Positions 18,667-26,331 of a DNA stretch of 56,196 nt are shown piece by piece. The notes under the pieces were generated by a model, which was given only the letters and a program-made list of their open reading frames with translations, searched no databases and was not told the DNA's origin. Each line of letters starts with the position of its first letter. The first letter of the stretch is position 1. Both the position numbers and the translations under genes were made by a program. The DNA is from Streptococcus mitis. Lineage in GTDB: Bacteria > Bacillota > Bacilli > Lactobacillales > Streptococcaceae. The stretch covers positions 1 through 56,196 of the forward strand of contig NZ_SPGF01000005.1 of NCBI RefSeq assembly GCF_005844455.1, read 5' to 3'.

Positions 18667-19080
18667 TTATAAAATACTCCAAAATGAAATCGGTTCTTGA
18701 TAAGCTTTGGGGAAGTCTTGTTTCAGGATTTGGCAGGTGCGATAGGAAGGGATGAGATGCCCTAGGATGAGGAGACTTCCCTGAAGGAAAAGTGGAATAT
18801 TCCTTAAAAATATCAAAGAGAGAATGATCAGGCTATCCCATAGGAGGATTTGTAAGGCAAAACGCCAGAATCTTGGTCTAATCTGAGAATAGAGTTGACT
18901 AAAGTGATCACAAAGTTGGTTGGAAAGATAGGTCAATAGCACAGGATGAAAGAAAATGAGCCAACCACTGTAAATCAAAATCCAATCCCAAGTAAGCCCC
19001 TCTTTAAATGCCAAAAATGCCAGCATAATTCCATCGATGACAAGGAGTTGAATGGTTTTAATATAGATGATGTTTTTCAT
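18667..19080 (-). CDS. Small four-helix membrane protein, paralogue of the upstream gene
   Basis: 137 aa with about four hydrophobic segments. I do not recognise a named family. It shares spacing and motifs with the gene before it (start MKN, mid-protein charged loop, C-terminal SYRTCQIL against YYRTTDYL), so the two arose by duplication. A strong GGAGG (19088-19092) precedes the ATG. Translation may be affected by a 17-bp inverted repeat just upstream of that ribosome site. Converges with dtd. Confidence 0.75.
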   Translation of the reverse strand: MKNIIYIKTIQLLVIDGIMLAFLAFKEGLTWDWILIYSGWLIFFHPVLLTYLSNQLCDHFSQLYSQIRPRFWRFALQILLWDSLIILSLIFLRNIPLFLQGSLLILGHLIPSYRTCQILKQDFPKAYQEPISFWSIL

Positions 19081-19513
19081 GATAAAACCTCCTTTTCCTT
19101 AGAAACACTCCCACAAAGAGATGTGTTTCTAAGGAAAAGTCTAGATAGTTTTCTCTTAGGTAGTCAGTTGTCCTATAATATAAAGTAGAATGACAAGCAG
19201 TGACGATTGGCATAAGAGTGGAAAATCGCTGAGAACTAATGAAGGATAAGAGGACAAATAATAGAAAGTCGCTGATGAGCCCCCCTAAATAGTAGAAGCG
19301 AATCTTTTTATTTATTTGAGGATAAATCTCAGCGAATTGATGTTTGAGTCGGATAAGCAAGCGAAATAGCAGGAGTCCTTGAGCAAGGATGAAAATAAAG
19401 CCAGAGAGCAAGAGCCATTCTAAAGCTGCCTCGGGTCTAGTGCTAAAAAATGCAAATAATAGCAAATCAATGACTGTAATTGCTGTAAAATGGATTCTAA
19501 AGAGATTTTTCAT
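19058..19513 (-). CDS. Small four-helix membrane protein
   Basis: 151 aa with about four hydrophobic segments and a positively charged loop (RLLIRLKHQF). The last 25 or so residues (from about LETHLF) are encoded by the inverted repeat and overlap the next gene by 23 bp, so the C terminus may be extended by the repeat rather than conserved. GGGAGG precedes the ATG. Not assigned to a known family; paired with its paralogue in an operon. Confidence 0.75.
   Translation of the reverse strand: MKNLFRIHFTAITVIDLLLFAFFSTRPEAALEWLLLSGFIFILAQGLLLFRLLIRLKHQFAEIYPQINKKIRFYYLGGLISDFLLFVLLSFISSQRFSTLMPIVTACHSTLYYRTTDYLRENYLDFSLETHLFVGVFLRKRRFYHEKHHLY
19092..19139 (-). promoter_or_regulatory. 17-bp perfect inverted repeat next to a ribosome site
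   Basis: Arms 19092-19108 and 19123-19139 are perfect complements with a 14-nt loop. The hairpin forms within the last codons of the upstream membrane gene and ends exactly where GGAGG of the next gene begins. There is no T run, so it is more likely an mRNA processing, stability or translation element than a terminator. Confidence 0.7.
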
Positions 19514-19641
19514 GACAAGACCTCCCTCTTTTATCTAGCTTTATTCTACTCCAAACGAATAGGAGATACACCTAAAATGTTAAAAAATTTTAGTAAGGAG
19601 ATTCTATTGAGTCAACTTGATTTTTTATTTGAGTTTTTCTG

Positions 19642-20349
19642 TTATCTTTCTTCTTCGTCATTCCAGACAAATAAGGCTCCGATTGCATTGAGGATATAAA
19701 AGATATATTTTCCAATATTGGCAAAATTTCCTTGAATGCCAACCTTTGTCAGCTGAACGAAATTGTAAATTAACCAAAAGCTCCACTGAGTTGTTAGTTT
19801 CAATGCATTCAAAGCATTGGCAATGAGGGAGAGTGCAAAGGCAATAGTTGTTACGTAGGCAAGGAGATTCATCTTGCCCCCATAGCCGATATAGTTGGTC
19901 GCAAAGGCAAAGAGGAAGGCGATGATGGAAATGATGATGTCCGCCAATTTTAGCTGTTTTTGGCTCATTTGGTTGGGCCTGCCTTCTTGCGAAGCTTCCC
20001 ATTTCTTAATAGCAAAGGTATAAATGAGGAAGGTGACAGGATAGGTGATAATGGCCGCCTTATTTCCAAGGATATAGTCAATGGTGCCAGACAAAATCGT
20101 ATTGACAATGCCAAAGTAATTTCCCCATTTGCTTAATTTCCCCGTGAAACGAGTGGATAACATGGAAATCCCGACATTGGTTACGGAAATCAATCCAAAG
20201 GGAACAAGAGCTGTCCATGGTCCCCAATCTACGAATTTATCGAGACGGGAGTTGAGGTAACCAGATGCGATTGCAATCCCAACGACTAGAGCAACCCCGA
20301 AGAGGTCAAACCATTTAGACGTCGCAAAAATTTTTAGTGATTTTTTCAT
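19642..20349 (-). CDS. pnuC: PnuC-family nicotinamide riboside/nucleoside transporter
   Basis: 235 aa with seven predicted membrane helices. The order of helices and the motif QWSFWLIYNF near residue 190 are typical for PnuC facilitators, which take up nicotinamide riboside for NAD salvage. Substrate could instead be another vitamin or nucleoside (PnuT, PnuX and PnuN are related). Ribosome site weak (AAAGA). A RUP lies between this gene and psaR, so it is probably transcribed alone. Confidence 0.85.
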   Translation of the reverse strand: MKKSLKIFATSKWFDLFGVALVVGIAIASGYLNSRLDKFVDWGPWTALVPFGLISVTNVGISMLSTRFTGKLSKWGNYFGIVNTILSGTIDYILGNKAAIITYPVTFLIYTFAIKKWEASQEGRPNQMSQKQLKLADIIISIIAFLFAFATNYIGYGGKMNLLAYVTTIAFALSLIANALNALKLTTQWSFWLIYNFVQLTKVGIQGNFANIGKYIFYILNAIGALFVWNDEEER

Positions 20350-20414
20350 AGGTTAAGGTATCTTTCTTGTTTTTTACGAACATTCTACAACTAAATGAGA
20401 GCAAAATCAAATAA

Positions 20415-20521
20415 TATAGTGGATTGAAACTAGAGTAGTATACTACGGCTGCTAAAATATTTCTAGGAATTAATTTAACTTTCCTAATTAATTTATTCAC
20501 ATCTTATTTCAATATACTATA
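20415..20521 (-). repeat. RUP element between pnuC and psaR
   Basis: 107 bp with TATAGTG...CTATA ends and the internal sequence shared by all RUPs here. Confidence 0.9.
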
Positions 20522-20526
20522 GAAAT

Positions 20527-20555
20527 AAAACCCTGAAAATCAAACTTTCAGGGTT
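20527..20555 (-). terminator. psaR terminator
   Basis: A 10-bp perfect stem (20529-20538 with 20546-20555) is followed on the minus strand by TTTTATTT. Confidence 0.85.
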
Positions 20556-20573
20556 GGTAGGGGACTTGAGAAA

Positions 20574-21224
20574 TTAGTCGATTTTTTCGACGTAGAGTTG
20601 TTTGGCAATGTCCATATTCACTTGTAAGTCCTCGTTTTTACTGAGGATAGTGAAGGTATTGCTGAAGCCATCAAACTGCTTGACTTGGAGCAGATCTCCG
20701 ATGTGAAGTGAGTGCTTGTCCAGATAATGGAGAATGTCAAAGCTATCGTGCACCCGAGTCAGGCGGTAGGATCCAGCTTCCTTGATATCAGCTAGTGGGA
20801 GATTATTGATTTCAACCAGGAGTTCTCCCTTGGCCGGAATGGTTCCTCCGTGGGGACAGGTTTTAGGGAACCCTAGCAGTTTATCCAGTCTTTCCACGAA
20901 GAGGTCCGATACAGTATGTTCCAAGACCTCAGCTTCCTCGTGAATCTGGTCACTCGTATAGTCTAAATGATGAACTAGAAAAACTTCAATCAAGCGGTGT
21001 TTGCGATAGAGCTCAGAGACCAGTTTGAGCCCGAGGTCTGTCAGTAGATAGCCACATTCCTTGTCCTTAAGGATGAGATTTTCACTCTTCATCCGTTTAA
21101 TCATTTCAGTTACGGCAGGGGGAGAGACTTGCATGCGGGCAGCAATTTCCTTGTTGGTAATTTTATGCAGGTCTATGCCGATTTCATAAATACATTTTAG
21201 ATAATCTTCTTTATTCGGGGTCAT
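20574..21224 (-). CDS. psaR: Manganese-responsive regulator PsaR (DtxR/MntR family)
   Basis: Represses psaBCA and other genes when Mn2+ is sufficient; Zn2+ relieves this in pneumococcus. The 216-aa protein has an N-terminal winged helix (about 1-70), a dimerisation and metal domain and a C-terminal SH3-like FeoA domain (about 145-216). Metal ligands described for PsaR are present: Glu80, Cys123, His125 for one site; His76, Glu99, Glu102, His103 for the other. AGAGGAA precedes the ATG. Its probable operator at psaB is about 10 kb away. Confidence 0.95.
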   Translation of the reverse strand: MTPNKEDYLKCIYEIGIDLHKITNKEIAARMQVSPPAVTEMIKRMKSENLILKDKECGYLLTDLGLKLVSELYRKHRLIEVFLVHHLDYTSDQIHEEAEVLEHTVSDLFVERLDKLLGFPKTCPHGGTIPAKGELLVEINNLPLADIKEAGSYRLTRVHDSFDILHYLDKHSLHIGDLLQVKQFDGFSNTFTILSKNEDLQVNMDIAKQLYVEKID

Positions 21225-21253
21225 TCGTTTCCTCTTGTTTAATATCTTTATCT

Positions 21254-21305
21254 AGTATATCAAAAAAAGCTAGATTTCTCTAGCTGTGACTTTTTATGTT
21301 ATACT
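21254..21305. promoter_or_regulatory. Divergent extended -10 promoters for psaR and the phosphoesterase gene
   Basis: Minus strand TGATATACT (21254-21262) serves psaR; plus strand TGTTATACT (21297-21305) serves the phosphoesterase. Between them GCTAGA/TCTAGC (21269-21284) forms a 6-bp hairpin that is followed on the minus strand by seven T, a small terminator-like element just upstream of the psaR -10. Confidence 0.65.
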
Positions 21306-21335
21306 TATTGCAAGAGAAAAAACGAGGAGATGAAT

Positions 21336-22178
21336 ATGACAAAAATAGCTCTTCTTTCAGATATTCATGGAAATACCACCGCCTTGGAGGCTGTTTTGGC
21401 AGATGCTCGGCAACTAGGAGTGGATGAATACTGGCTTTTGGGAGATATTCTCATGCCGGGAACAGGGCGTAGAAGGATTTTGGACTTGTTGGATCAACTA
21501 CCGATTACGGCTAGAGTTTTGGGAAACTGGGAAGACAGTTTGTGGCATGGTGTCCGCAAGAAATTGGATAGTACTCGTCCCAGCCAACGCTATCTCTTGC
21601 GCCAGTGCCAGTATGTTTTAGAGGAAATTTCCATAGAAGAAATTGAATTGCTCCATAATCAACCTCTCCAGATTCATCGTCAGTTTGGGAATTTGACGGT
21701 GGGAATTAGCCATCATCTGCCTGATAAGAACTGGGGGCGAGAGTTGATTCATACTGGGGCGCAAGAGGATTTTGACCGTTTGGTGACCAATCCATCTTGT
21801 GATATTGCTGTTTATGGTCATATTCACCAGCAGTTGCTTCGTTATGGGACTGGTGGGCAATTGATTGTCAATCCTGGTTCGATTGGGCAGCCTTTCTTTT
21901 TGGATGCCCAGTTGCGGAAGGACTTGCGGGCCCAGTATATGATTTTGGAGTTTGATGACAAGGGCTTGGTAGATATGGATTTCCGACGGGTGGACTACGA
22001 TGTGGCAGCTGAATTGCAGCTAGCTAAAGACCTCAAACTCCCCTATTTTGAGGTTTACTATGAAAGTCTGGTCAATGGTATCCACCATACTCATCATCAG
22101 GAATTTCTGAGAGAATTGGCTCAGAAAGAGGGCTATGATAGGGAATTAGATGCCTGGTTGAAAAGTGGTAACAATTGA
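21336..22178 (+). CDS. Calcineurin-like metallophosphoesterase
   Basis: 280-aa cytoplasmic phosphoesterase. The dimetal motifs are complete: SDIHGN, LLGDI, GNWEDS, and GHIH near residue 155. The start at 21336 is chosen because GAGGAG (21324-21329) directly touches an alternative ATG at 21330 and needs about six bases of spacing. The substrate is not predictable; relatives hydrolyse nucleotides or cyclic nucleotides. The -35 of the following regulator gene overlaps its stop codon. Confidence 0.9.
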   Translation: MTKIALLSDIHGNTTALEAVLADARQLGVDEYWLLGDILMPGTGRRRILDLLDQLPITARVLGNWEDSLWHGVRKKLDSTRPSQRYLLRQCQYVLEEISIEEIELLHNQPLQIHRQFGNLTVGISHHLPDKNWGRELIHTGAQEDFDRLVTNPSCDIAVYGHIHQQLLRYGTGGQLIVNPGSIGQPFFLDAQLRKDLRAQYMILEFDDKGLVDMDFRRVDYDVAAELQLAKDLKLPYFEVYYESLVNGIHHTHHQEFLRELAQKEGYDRELDAWLKSGNN

Positions 22179-22235
22179 CATTACAACTAAAAAGGGTATA
22201 ATAAAAGAAAAAGAAGAGTAGAGGTAGGCTAGCCT
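22175..22235 (+). promoter_or_regulatory. Consensus promoter and possible operator of the Rrf2 gene
   Basis: TTGACA (22175-22180) and TATAAT (22197-22202) are 16 bp apart. A 10-bp perfect palindrome AGGCTAGCCT at 22226-22235 in the leader is a candidate autoregulatory site; that role is inference. Confidence 0.75.
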
Positions 22236-22253
22236 CGTAAAAAGGAGAAGAGC

Positions 22254-22691
22254 ATGCAAATTCCAAGTAGATTTACCATTGCGACTCATATGCTGATAAT
22301 CATTGCCCTCAAGGGTAAGGAAAGCAAGGTGACCAGTGACTTTCTGGCTGCTAGTGTAGGGGTCAATCCTGTCATTATCAGAAAAACCTTGTCCCAGTTG
22401 AAGAAGGCAGAGCTGATTTCAGTAGCGCGTGGAACGGGTGGAACAGAGATTGTCAAAGATCTCAAAGATATTAGTCTTTTAGATGTTTATCAGGCGGTAG
22501 AGTGTCTTGGTAAGACAGGTCAACTCTTTAGTTTCCATGACAATCCAAATCCGAATTGCCCAGTCGGAGCTCATATTCATGAGGTTTTGGATCAAAAATT
22601 GGAGAAAATCCAGCTGGCTATGGAGGCTGAACTTGGTCAGACCAGCCTAGAACAAGTCGTGGCTGATGCAGAGAATCAGATGAAGGAGTGA
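22254..22691 (+). CDS. Rrf2-family transcriptional regulator (YwnA-like)
   Basis: 145 aa. The N-terminal winged helix-turn-helix (about 1-62, VTSDFLAASVGVNPVIIRK) is typical. It has only scattered cysteines (near 84 and 102) and lacks the three-Cys iron-sulfur cluster motif of IscR or NsrR, so it belongs to the cluster-free YwnA branch. AAAAGGAG precedes the ATG. The promoter is near consensus with a palindrome downstream, which suggests autorepression. The signal and targets are unknown. Confidence 0.88.
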   Translation: MQIPSRFTIATHMLIIIALKGKESKVTSDFLAASVGVNPVIIRKTLSQLKKAELISVARGTGGTEIVKDLKDISLLDVYQAVECLGKTGQLFSFHDNPNPNCPVGAHIHEVLDQKLEKIQLAMEAELGQTSLEQVVADAENQMKE

Positions 22692-22709
22692 TTTTTTCTT
22701 TAAAACAAG

Positions 22710-22854
22710 AAAAGCTTATGAGAAGGTTTTTATACTCGATGAAAATCAAAAAGCAAACTAGGAAGCTAGCCGCAAGCTGTACTTGAGTACGGTAAGGCGA
22801 CGCTGACGTGGTTTGAAGAGATTTTCGAAGAGTATTACCTTTTCGTAAGCTTTT
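22710..22854 (+). terminator. Rrf2 terminator with a BOX element in its loop
   Basis: AAAAGCTTA TGAGAAGG (22710-22726) pairs with CCTTTTC G TAAGCTTTT (22838-22854) over 16 pairs with one wobble and one mismatch, followed by T's. The BOX element fills the loop. Confidence 0.75.
22732..22835 (-). repeat. BOX element inside a terminator loop
   Basis: 104 bp with the boxC end on the left and a boxA segment on the right that contains GGTAAGGCGACGCTGACG, the conserved core used for BOX typing. Confidence 0.92.
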
Positions 22855-22855
22855 T

Positions 22856-23929
22856 TTATCTATTCTTCCAGGCTTGGTAACGGGTATCAATCAATAATTG
22901 GGTAATGCGTCCCATGGTTTCCTTTTCTTCTGGAGTGAAGGATTGAGCTTGGACAAAGAGATGATGAATGTGTTCGATAGCCTTGAAGGAACATAGGTCA
23001 TTGATGGAGCTAATCCCTGCATCTAGAATGGTGCCAAAGAAGAGGTCGAAATAGAGCTGGAGTTCTTCGTCAGGAACTGTGGCCACCCATTCTTTGAAGG
23101 TTGTGTCTACTTGTTGACTATCGCTATTGGTCTTATCCAGTTGGACGAAGTGTCTATCCTCAATCTGCCAACTAAAGGTATCGTGCTGGGCGATACCACC
23201 TAAGGCAGTACTGTGCACGATGATTTGGTGGGCCGGAATTTCCAACATCATACCGATGATGGAACCTTGTGGAATGAAGACCTTGGTTCTATCCATTATC
23301 CTTTGATAGCCCTCGGTTTGTGTCAGTTTTTTATGGAGACCGGGAGCATCAAAGGTATAAACTGCTGTGATTTGATTTTGCAAACTTTGCTCAATTTGAC
23401 TAGCCGCATAGATAGCTAGATTTCCTCCCTTGGAATGCCCAGCCAGAATGACTTTTTGCTTAGGATGGTGGGCAAAAAAGTTCTCTAAATAGAGGAGGGC
23501 GTGCTTTTGAGCAGGAATTTCCTTCATATAGGTCATGTGGAAATCTTCTTTCCAGCCAATGATGCTGTCATCTGTCCCACGAAAGACAATCAAATAGGTA
23601 TCGAGAGTGAAGCGGTAGGTCATAGCCGCAAATTGCTTTTGCTGCTCAGGGTCGATGTCGTTTATAAAATGGGAGAGTTTGCAATTTTTGAAGCGTTTGT
23701 GTCGAGCTAATTCATCCAATAACTGGAGGCGATTTTTACTGGTCAACATGTTAGATTCTCTTGGAACCTGAGGTGCAAGGTCTAAAAGTCGCTGAGGACT
23801 TGTGGATACCAGATTATCAAAGGGGAGGTAGGTGGTTTCTGTTAAGGCTAAAATATCTAATTCATTTAAAGGAAAGTCGTAAAAGGAATCATATGCGACA
23901 TCTTTCAGGTAGTCAAAAATATTGGCCAT
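22856..23929 (-). CDS. DUF2974 alpha/beta-hydrolase-fold protein (lipase-like)
   Basis: 357 aa with a lipase-type nucleophile elbow GHSKGG (Ser166 predicted nucleophile) and an upstream VFRGTD segment as in class-3-lipase-like proteins. Asp in YTFDAPGL and a later His could complete the triad. No signal peptide. The substrate is unknown. AAAGGAG before the ATG. The BOX-split terminator separates it from the convergent Rrf2 gene and also serves this strand. Confidence 0.85.
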   Translation of the reverse strand: MANIFDYLKDVAYDSFYDFPLNELDILALTETTYLPFDNLVSTSPQRLLDLAPQVPRESNMLTSKNRLQLLDELARHKRFKNCKLSHFINDIDPEQQKQFAAMTYRFTLDTYLIVFRGTDDSIIGWKEDFHMTYMKEIPAQKHALLYLENFFAHHPKQKVILAGHSKGGNLAIYAASQIEQSLQNQITAVYTFDAPGLHKKLTQTEGYQRIMDRTKVFIPQGSIIGMMLEIPAHQIIVHSTALGGIAQHDTFSWQIEDRHFVQLDKTNSDSQQVDTTFKEWVATVPDEELQLYFDLFFGTILDAGISSINDLCSFKAIEHIHHLFVQAQSFTPEEKETMGRITQLLIDTRYQAWKNR

Positions 23930-24056
23930 AAGTGCTCCTTTCTTTTTATTTATCTTATCAAATTTCCCTTAAATTAGCTAGTAGGGTTGCCTGTCTGTAC
24001 TAGTTAAAAACAAGCTCTTTCAAATTCAGTTTCAGGCCTGCTAGCATGGAAAAATC

Positions 24057-24065
24057 TGTTATAAT
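24057..24065 (+). promoter_or_regulatory. Extended -10 of the two-component operon
   Basis: TGTTATAAT, 19 bases before the start codon at 24085. Confidence 0.65.
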
Positions 24066-24084
24066 AATAGAAAAGGAGGAGCGC

Positions 24085-24762
24085 ATGCACAAGATTTTAC
24101 TAGTAGAAGATGATCAGGTTATTCGTCAACAGGTCGGGAAAATGCTCTCTGAATGGGGATTTGAAGTGGTCTTGGTAGAAGATTTTATGGAAGTTTTGAG
24201 TCTTTTTGTCCAGTCGGAACCTCATCTGGTTCTCATGGATATTGGCTTGCCCTTGTTTAATGGCTATCATTGGTGTCAGGAGATTCGCAAGATTTCCAAG
24301 GTGCCGATTATGTTTCTGTCTTCGAGAGATCAGGCTATGGATATTGTTATGGCGATTAATATGGGGGCGGATGACTTTGTGACCAAACCTTTTGACCAGC
24401 AGGTCCTTTTAGCTAAGGTTCAGGGCTTGCTGCGCCGTTCCTATGAGTTTGGGCGTGACGAGAGTTTACTGGAATATGCCGGTGTGATCCTCAATACAAA
24501 ATCCATGGATTTACATTATCAAGGGCAAGTATTGAATTTGACCAAGAACGAATTCCAGATTTTACGCGTTTTGTTTGAGCATGCGGGCAATATTGTAGCG
24601 CGTGATGATTTGATGCGGGAACTTTGGAACAGTGACTTTTTCATTGATGACAATACCCTTTCTGTCAATGTGGCTCGTTTGCGTAAAAAATTGGAAGAGC
24701 AGGGCTTGGTGGGATTTATCGAGACTAAGAAAGGGATAGGGTATGGACTGAAGCATGCTTGA
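24085..24762 (+). CDS. OmpR-family response regulator (TCS01-like)
   Basis: 225 aa. Receiver domain with Asp52 as phosphoacceptor (LVLMDIGLP), Asp8-Asp9 acidic pocket and Lys in VTKPF, followed by an OmpR/PhoB winged helix (about 130-225). AAAAGGAGGAG just before ATG 24085 sets the start; 13 in-frame codons upstream overlap the promoter. By sequence and neighbourhood it corresponds to pneumococcal TCS01 (RR01). The kinase gene overlaps its last eight bases. Confidence 0.92.
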   Translation: MHKILLVEDDQVIRQQVGKMLSEWGFEVVLVEDFMEVLSLFVQSEPHLVLMDIGLPLFNGYHWCQEIRKISKVPIMFLSSRDQAMDIVMAINMGADDFVTKPFDQQVLLAKVQGLLRRSYEFGRDESLLEYAGVILNTKSMDLHYQGQVLNLTKNEFQILRVLFEHAGNIVARDDLMRELWNSDFFIDDNTLSVNVARLRKKLEEQGLVGFIETKKGIGYGLKHA

Positions 24763-25729
24763 ATGGAAACAATTTTTTCTAGATTATCTGCGTTCCCGTA
24801 GTCGTCTGTTGGTCTATCTGCTTGCTTTAGCATTTCTAGTTTTGCTCTTTCAGTTTTTATTTACCAGTTTAGGAATTTACTTTCTCTACTTTTTCCTCTT
24901 GTGTTGCTTTATAACCATCTTATTTTTTACTTGGGACATATTGGTGGAAATGCAGGTCTATCGTCAGGAAATTCTCTATGGAGAGAGGGAAGCCAAGTCT
25001 CCATTGGAAAGAGTTTTGGCTGAGAAACTAGAAGCGCGTGAGATGGAACTCTACCAGCAGAGGTCAGATGCAGAAAGAAAACTGACGGATTTGCTGGATT
25101 ACTATACCTTATGGGTCCACCAGATTAAGACGCCCATTGCAGCTAGTCAACTCTTAGTTGCAGAAGTAGCCGATCGCCAACTGAAGCAGCAGCTAGAACA
25201 GGAAATTTTCAAGATAGACTCCTATACAAATCTAGTCTTGCAGTACCTGCGTTTAGAAAGTTTCCATGATGATTTGGTCTTAAAGCAGGTTCAAATTGAG
25301 GACTTGGTCAAGGAAATACTGCGTAAATACGCTCTATTCTTTATTCAAAAAGGCTTAAGTGTCAATCTGCATGACCTTGATAAAGAAATTGTGACGGATA
25401 AAAAGTGGCTGTTAGTGGTCATTGAGCAAATTATCTCAAACAGTCTCAAGTACACCAAGGAAGGTGGCCTTGAGATTTATATGGAGGGTCAGGGGCTCTG
25501 TATCAAGGATACGGGAATCGGGATAAAAAACAGTGATGTTCTCCGAGTCTTTGAACGTGGCTTTTCAGGCTACAATGGCCGCCTAACTCAGCAGTCCTCT
25601 GGCCTTGGCCTTTACCTATCTAAGAAAATTTCTGAAGAACTGGGTCACCAGATTCGCATCGAGTCTGAGGTTGGGAAAGGAACGACCGTAAGAATTAAGT
25701 TTTCCGATATGAATCTGATAATTGAGTGA
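24755..25729 (+). CDS. Intramembrane-sensing histidine kinase, BceS-like (TCS01-like)
   Basis: 324 aa with two membrane helices (about 18-36 and 40-60) joined by a loop of only a few residues, so it has no extracellular sensor domain. The phosphoacceptor is His122 in LWVHQIKTP; N box near 222 (ISNSLKYT), G boxes DTGIGI and SSGLGLY. Kinases of this type usually sense antimicrobial peptides through a partner BceAB transporter. The decayed tail of such a permease lies downstream, so the present signal may come from another transporter. Confidence 0.92.
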   Translation: MLEWKQFFLDYLRSRSRLLVYLLALAFLVLLFQFLFTSLGIYFLYFFLLCCFITILFFTWDILVEMQVYRQEILYGEREAKSPLERVLAEKLEAREMELYQQRSDAERKLTDLLDYYTLWVHQIKTPIAASQLLVAEVADRQLKQQLEQEIFKIDSYTNLVLQYLRLESFHDDLVLKQVQIEDLVKEILRKYALFFIQKGLSVNLHDLDKEIVTDKKWLLVVIEQIISNSLKYTKEGGLEIYMEGQGLCIKDTGIGIKNSDVLRVFERGFSGYNGRLTQQSSGLGLYLSKKISEELGHQIRIESEVGKGTTVRIKFSDMNLIIE

Positions 25730-25743
25730 GCATGATAGATAAG

Positions 25744-25772
25744 AGCCCAGGATAAGACAACTGGGCTTTTTT
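25744..25772 (+). terminator. Two-component operon terminator
   Basis: AGCCCAG (25744-25750) and CTGGGCT (25761-25767) followed by T's. Confidence 0.85.
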
Positions 25773-25803
25773 ATCTTTAACTGTATATCTGAGTAAATTA
25801 TTT

Positions 25804-25910
25804 TATAGTAGATTTAATCTAGAATAGTACGACATAGTTGCTAAAATATTTCTATACATTAATTTGACTTTCCTAATCAATTTGGTCACATCTTATTTCA
25901 ATCTACTATA
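25804..25910 (-). repeat. RUP element downstream of the kinase gene
   Basis: 107 bp, TATAGTA...CTATA ends. Ten further bases (TCTACTATAA) at its right repeat the RUP terminus. Confidence 0.9.
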
Positions 25911-26188
25911 TCTACTATAAACAAATCTCTGAGGGATATGAAGACCACGAACGAAAAGGTAGGTCTAAATCAAAAGCAGATTAAGCAAACCAATAACAAG
26001 CAAATCTTGACAGTTTTCTTCCTTCCTGTAATTTTTGCATTTCTCCATTGGCCTTTGCTTATCATATGCTTAGTTTGGTTCTAGAGGTCATTGAAGTAGT
26101 CGATGATACCATGAGGTTGACGATAACTTTCTCTATCTGTTCAATTGATAGATTTCTTCGGAGAAAGACTGTAAAATTTTTGATATAA
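25911..26188 (+). pseudogene. C-terminal remnant of a BceB-type ABC permease
   Basis: Three frames together read YKQISEGYEDHER, then KVGLNQKQIKQTNNKQILTV and FFLPVIFAFLHW, then FAYHMLSLVLEVIEVVDD. These are the coupling helix, FFLP helix and last helices typical of the C terminus of BceB/SalY permeases. There are frameshifts near 25955 and 26052, and everything upstream is missing beyond the RUP. A clear relic with no product expected. Confidence 0.75.
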
Positions 26189-26189
26189 T
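26181..26189 (+). promoter_or_regulatory. Candidate extended -10 for the DUF389 gene
   Basis: TGATATAAT overlaps the end of the permease relic, about 140 bases before the gene. I see nothing definite in the rest of the leader. Confidence 0.45.
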
Positions 26190-26331
26190 GTTAAGGATGG
26201 ACTGACGGATAGTTAAAGGATAATTTTCAAAAGAATTACAGATGATAATTAAAAATATGTAAGACTGGACAGAAATCTCTCTACCCTTATCCATGCAGAA
26301 ACAAAATTATATGAAATAAAAGGAGTAACCA

